A stretch of 10,187 nt of DNA from Phoronis ovalis (Eukaryota > Phoronida > Phoronidae), in contig JAOXYB010066678.1 of the NCBI GenBank assembly GCA_028565635.1, positions 1 through 10,187 on the forward strand, read 5' to 3'. Shown piece after piece: positions 8,144 through 10,187 of this stretch (within the stretch, counting starts at the first letter, position 1; each line of letters starts with the position of its first letter). The notes beneath the pieces are model-generated. The model ran no database searches. It was given only the letters and a program-made list of their open reading frames with translations, and was not told where the DNA came from. The translations under genes were made by a program, and so were the position numbers.

Positions 8144-8264
8144 CGAATCTGAATCTGGAGCTGAATCTGAATCTGAATCTGGAGCTGACTTTACGTTGAA
8201 TCTGGAGCTGAATCTGAAGCTCACTTTACGTACGTAATCTGAATCTGGAGCTCACTTTACGTAC
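8144..8264. repeat. Composite array of AATCTG / GAGCTG hexamers
   Basis: The array is built of AATCTG and GAGCTG (or AAGCTC/GAGCTC) hexamers, punctuated three times by ACTTTACGT at 8188, 8223 and 8254. The larger unit is therefore 31-36 bp. It directly follows the AT-rich right flank of the foldback element and may belong to it. Confidence 0.8.
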
Positions 8265-9024
8265 ATGGTGATGTGTCATATAAAAAAATTGATCTTGTAA
8301 CATAGCATGCATCTACCTATTGTGTAAAGATGGCTTCAATCTAGCAGCAATCTAATATCCCTGTTACTGCTGGCAAAAACCATCAAGAATAATAGACCAA
8401 CATTTCTTTTTGTAGTAAGGTATATTGCATTTTGCAACGCGTTCTGTAAAAAAAAATTTCATTTCAAATTGTAATAATTATTACATCTTGAAACTTTATT
8501 ACATTGGTGGTTGTGCGAATAAGTATTGCCAAATGTGAATGATTAATTTATCAATCACCACATCATTTACCCAGTCATGCTACTGTTAACTATTCACAAA
8601 CAGTTCAACTCATTTAAAAAGTAAGAAAATGTTTGATATACAACAAAAACAACTATCAATATAATATTAAATTGCAATTACCCCATTGCCTTGTGTATAA
8701 TAATGGTTATGAAATCATTTATGTAAGGTACTTGTGCAACATTTCGAATTCATGTTCGCAGTTCCAAAACCTCTTCCAAGAATTGCCAGGCAGTTAGTCA
8801 CATTTTAAAACATTAATTTTATTTTAAGGCGTGAATCATGACCAATGTCCTTTTGTTACATATAACTATTTACCAGTCTAAATATATGCATGTTTTAGTA
8901 ATGACATGAAGATATTTAATTAGAATTAACATTATTTATTTAAATGCTTGGTGTTCAACGAATTTTGAGATTCAAGATTTTTTAATAAAAATAAAGTACA
9001 CCCTCCGCTAGATTTCTCAACCAG
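8265..9024. other. Non-coding AT-rich stretch
   Basis: I find no gene. The stretch includes a 14-bp perfect palindrome GTAATAATTATTAC at 8471-8484 and an AATAAAAATAAAG run near 8985 that resembles a polyadenylation signal but has no open frame upstream to serve. Confidence 0.5.
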
Positions 9025-9040
9025 CACCACTTAAGTGGTG
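9025..9040. promoter_or_regulatory. Perfect 16-bp palindrome CACCACTTAAGTGGTG (paired NK2-like sites)
   Basis: The palindrome contains TTAAGTGG on each strand. NK2-class homeodomain proteins (Nkx2 family) recognise T(T/C)AAGTGG, so the site would present two overlapping inverted targets. It lies 94 bp upstream of a candidate start codon at 9134. A promoter role is inference. Confidence 0.35.
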
Positions 9041-9133
9041 TATTCCATAGACTGTTTCACCTTACCACGAGACACGCGGCTGTTGGTCATTTTGCCGGAG
9101 CTGAAAAGATTTTCATTTAGAAGAATCAAGAGA

Positions 9134-9154
9134 AATGGACCAAGAACGAAAAAA
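9134..9154 (+). CDS. Candidate first coding exon of an unidentified gene
   Basis: The sequence GAAATGG has A at -3 and G at +4, a strong start context. It opens MDQERKK and is followed by a GTAGGA donor at 9155 (phase 0). The preceding 70 bp (ACGAGACACGCGGCTG, TTTTGCCGGAGCTG) are richer in G and C than the surroundings, as near many promoters. Without splicing the frame closes after about 22 codons. The rest of the gene would lie downstream, perhaps beyond the window. The residues are too few to identify a family. Confidence 0.3.
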
Positions 9155-9228
9155 GGTAGGACATTTTGCTAGTTCTTTTTTTGGTGATTGTCATATTATT
9201 TAAGTGTCAACTACAGAGCTAAATCAAG

Positions 9229-9435
9229 ACCATGACTTTTACCACAAATTTTGTGCGTGTAGTAATAGGGATATTAGGGGGTCTCTTCCTACCGTTTCTG
9301 GACAAACTTGTTCCACCTCTGAACAAGAAGGCGAAAGGTAGATGTCGGGGTGTTCCATCTGCTGTATTTAGTTATGTTGCTTATAAAATGTATGACAATG
9401 ACAATCTGCGTTTCTATAAAAAAGATTTTTGCTAA
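9229..9435 (+). CDS. Short open frame with one hydrophobic segment, uncertain
   Basis: From ATG at 9232 the frame encodes 67 residues with a likely membrane segment near residues 8-27 (F-V-R-V-V-I-G-I-L-G-G-L-F-L-P-F-L) and a basic stretch after it (N-K-K-A-K-G-R-C-R). A weak AG at 9227-9228 would join it in phase with the MDQERKK exon across a 74-bp intron, but the better acceptor, CTACAG at 9216, leads to a stop in that frame. An internal donor (GAAAGGTAGA, 9338) is also possible. I recognise no family and it may be chance. Confidence 0.2.
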   Translation, partial: TMTFTTNFVRVVIGILGGLFLPFLDKLVPPLNKKAKGRCRGVPSAVFSYVAYKMYDNDNLRFYKKDFC

Positions 9436-10098
9436 GAAGTATGATTTCGGCTTAACATTATAATTAGGTACCTGCCTAGGGATAAATAACTAATAAGTCT
9501 CTAAAATCAAAATATTGAAAATATATTTCCATTATATAACTTGCGTAAATATTCAAAGTACAGGTTAGAATAGTAAATCCTACTTATCTATTAGTAAGAA
9601 CTCAGTCATTTATTTTTTAAGTGTGCAAAAGCGTAGAGCATGCAGTTTAATAAATATATTTCCATTTAAGATAAGTTGAGACTAAGAAAATTTATCTTAT
9701 TTCTATATGATCACTGATGCATATTTCTATATGATCACTGATGCATGTAACTGTAAACTGGGAGAGTTTGATAAAACACAGTAGCACAGTTACTTAATGA
9801 ATGATTGTAATTTTGCAAAAAGTTTTCCAACTTCCCCATAAACGAGTAAGCGATCAAAAACTGTAATATGCTTTTTATTTCAATATTTAATATAAACTTA
9901 AAGAGAAAAAAGTGTTAGAGGGTTGCAAGTGACTGTAGACGTCATAATAGCGTTTTCATACAGTAATTTTGTCACACCTCGAACAAGCATTAAGTCTAGC
10001 ATATATAAGAAGAAACTGTAAATGATTTAAAATTTATTCCACTTCTAACAAAATTTAAAGCAATTTCCTATATAAATGTATGGTGGCTCTGAAGGACA
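9436..10098. other. Non-coding stretch with a 24-bp tandem duplication
   Basis: There is no supportable gene. ATTTCTATATGATCACTGAT plus GCAT (24 bp) occurs twice without a gap at 9699-9722 and 9723-9746, identical in both copies, so the duplication is recent or copied by slippage. Confidence 0.6.
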
Positions 10099-10187
10099 GT
10101 CGTGTTGTTGTTTTTTGCAAACAACTCGACAAAAACAACACGACATTTTACTATGAAATGTCGTGTTGTTTTTTTTGCAAACAACTC
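10099..10187. repeat. Hairpin-forming repeat cut by the window end
   Basis: Bases 10131-10148 (AAAAACAACACGACATTT) pair exactly with 10156-10173 around a 7-nt loop (TACTATG). The block 10099-10127, GTCGTGTTGTTG then TTTTTTGCAAACAACTC, recurs with one base fewer at 10160-10187, where the window stops. Direct and inverted copies alternate, as at the end of a foldback or MITE-type repeat. Confidence 0.85.

Noticed and set aside
1-10187. CRISPR array, bacterial operon, prophage or viral genes
   Set aside because: The repeats are minisatellite or foldback in form without spacer regularity, and the only clear gene is an intron-bearing animal receptor.

Overview
This is AT-rich nuclear DNA from an animal. 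It holds a spliced gene with consensus GT/AG introns, one AATAAA polyadenylation signal, long non-coding stretches, micro- and minisatellites and a foldback repeat. Nothing looks bacterial or viral. The main gene encodes a tumour necrosis factor receptor (TNFR) superfamily protein. The low GC, few coding exons and dense short palindromic repeats would suit a mollusc such as a bivalve, but that taxonomic guess is weak.

The central feature is a TNFR gene on the + strand, 2564-6330, which I assembled from three coding exons (2564-2617, 3851-4127, 5504-6330; 385 residues). Exon 1 supplies most of the signal peptide. Exon 2 carries two complete cysteine-rich domains (CRDs). Exon 3 carries CRD3, a Ser/Thr-rich stalk, one transmembrane helix and a cytoplasmic tail of about 150 residues with no recognisable death domain. 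The introns are phase 0 and phase 1 and the joined frame is intact. The polyadenylation signal is at 6492. About 80-120 bp upstream of the start codon lie a perfect palindromic NF-kappaB site and a perfect AP-1 site 28 bp apart, which suggests an immune- or stress-inducible receptor.

Region by region: 1-2200 has no gene I can support, only a short tandem duplication. 2223-2563 is the putative promoter and leader. 2618-3850 and 4128-5503 are introns, the second containing a degenerate minisatellite. After the gene come an ATCT microsatellite (6591-6623), a minisatellite built from seven-base steps (7151-7450), a foldback element with arms of about 116 bp flanking a perfect 72-bp palindrome (about 7445-8040), and a six-base-period array (8144-8264).

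At 9025-9154 a palindromic NK2-homeobox-like site precedes a possible first coding exon (MDQERKK then a GT donor) of an unidentified gene. The rest is non-coding as far as I can see. The window ends inside another hairpin repeat. I see no operon, CRISPR, rRNA or tRNA.
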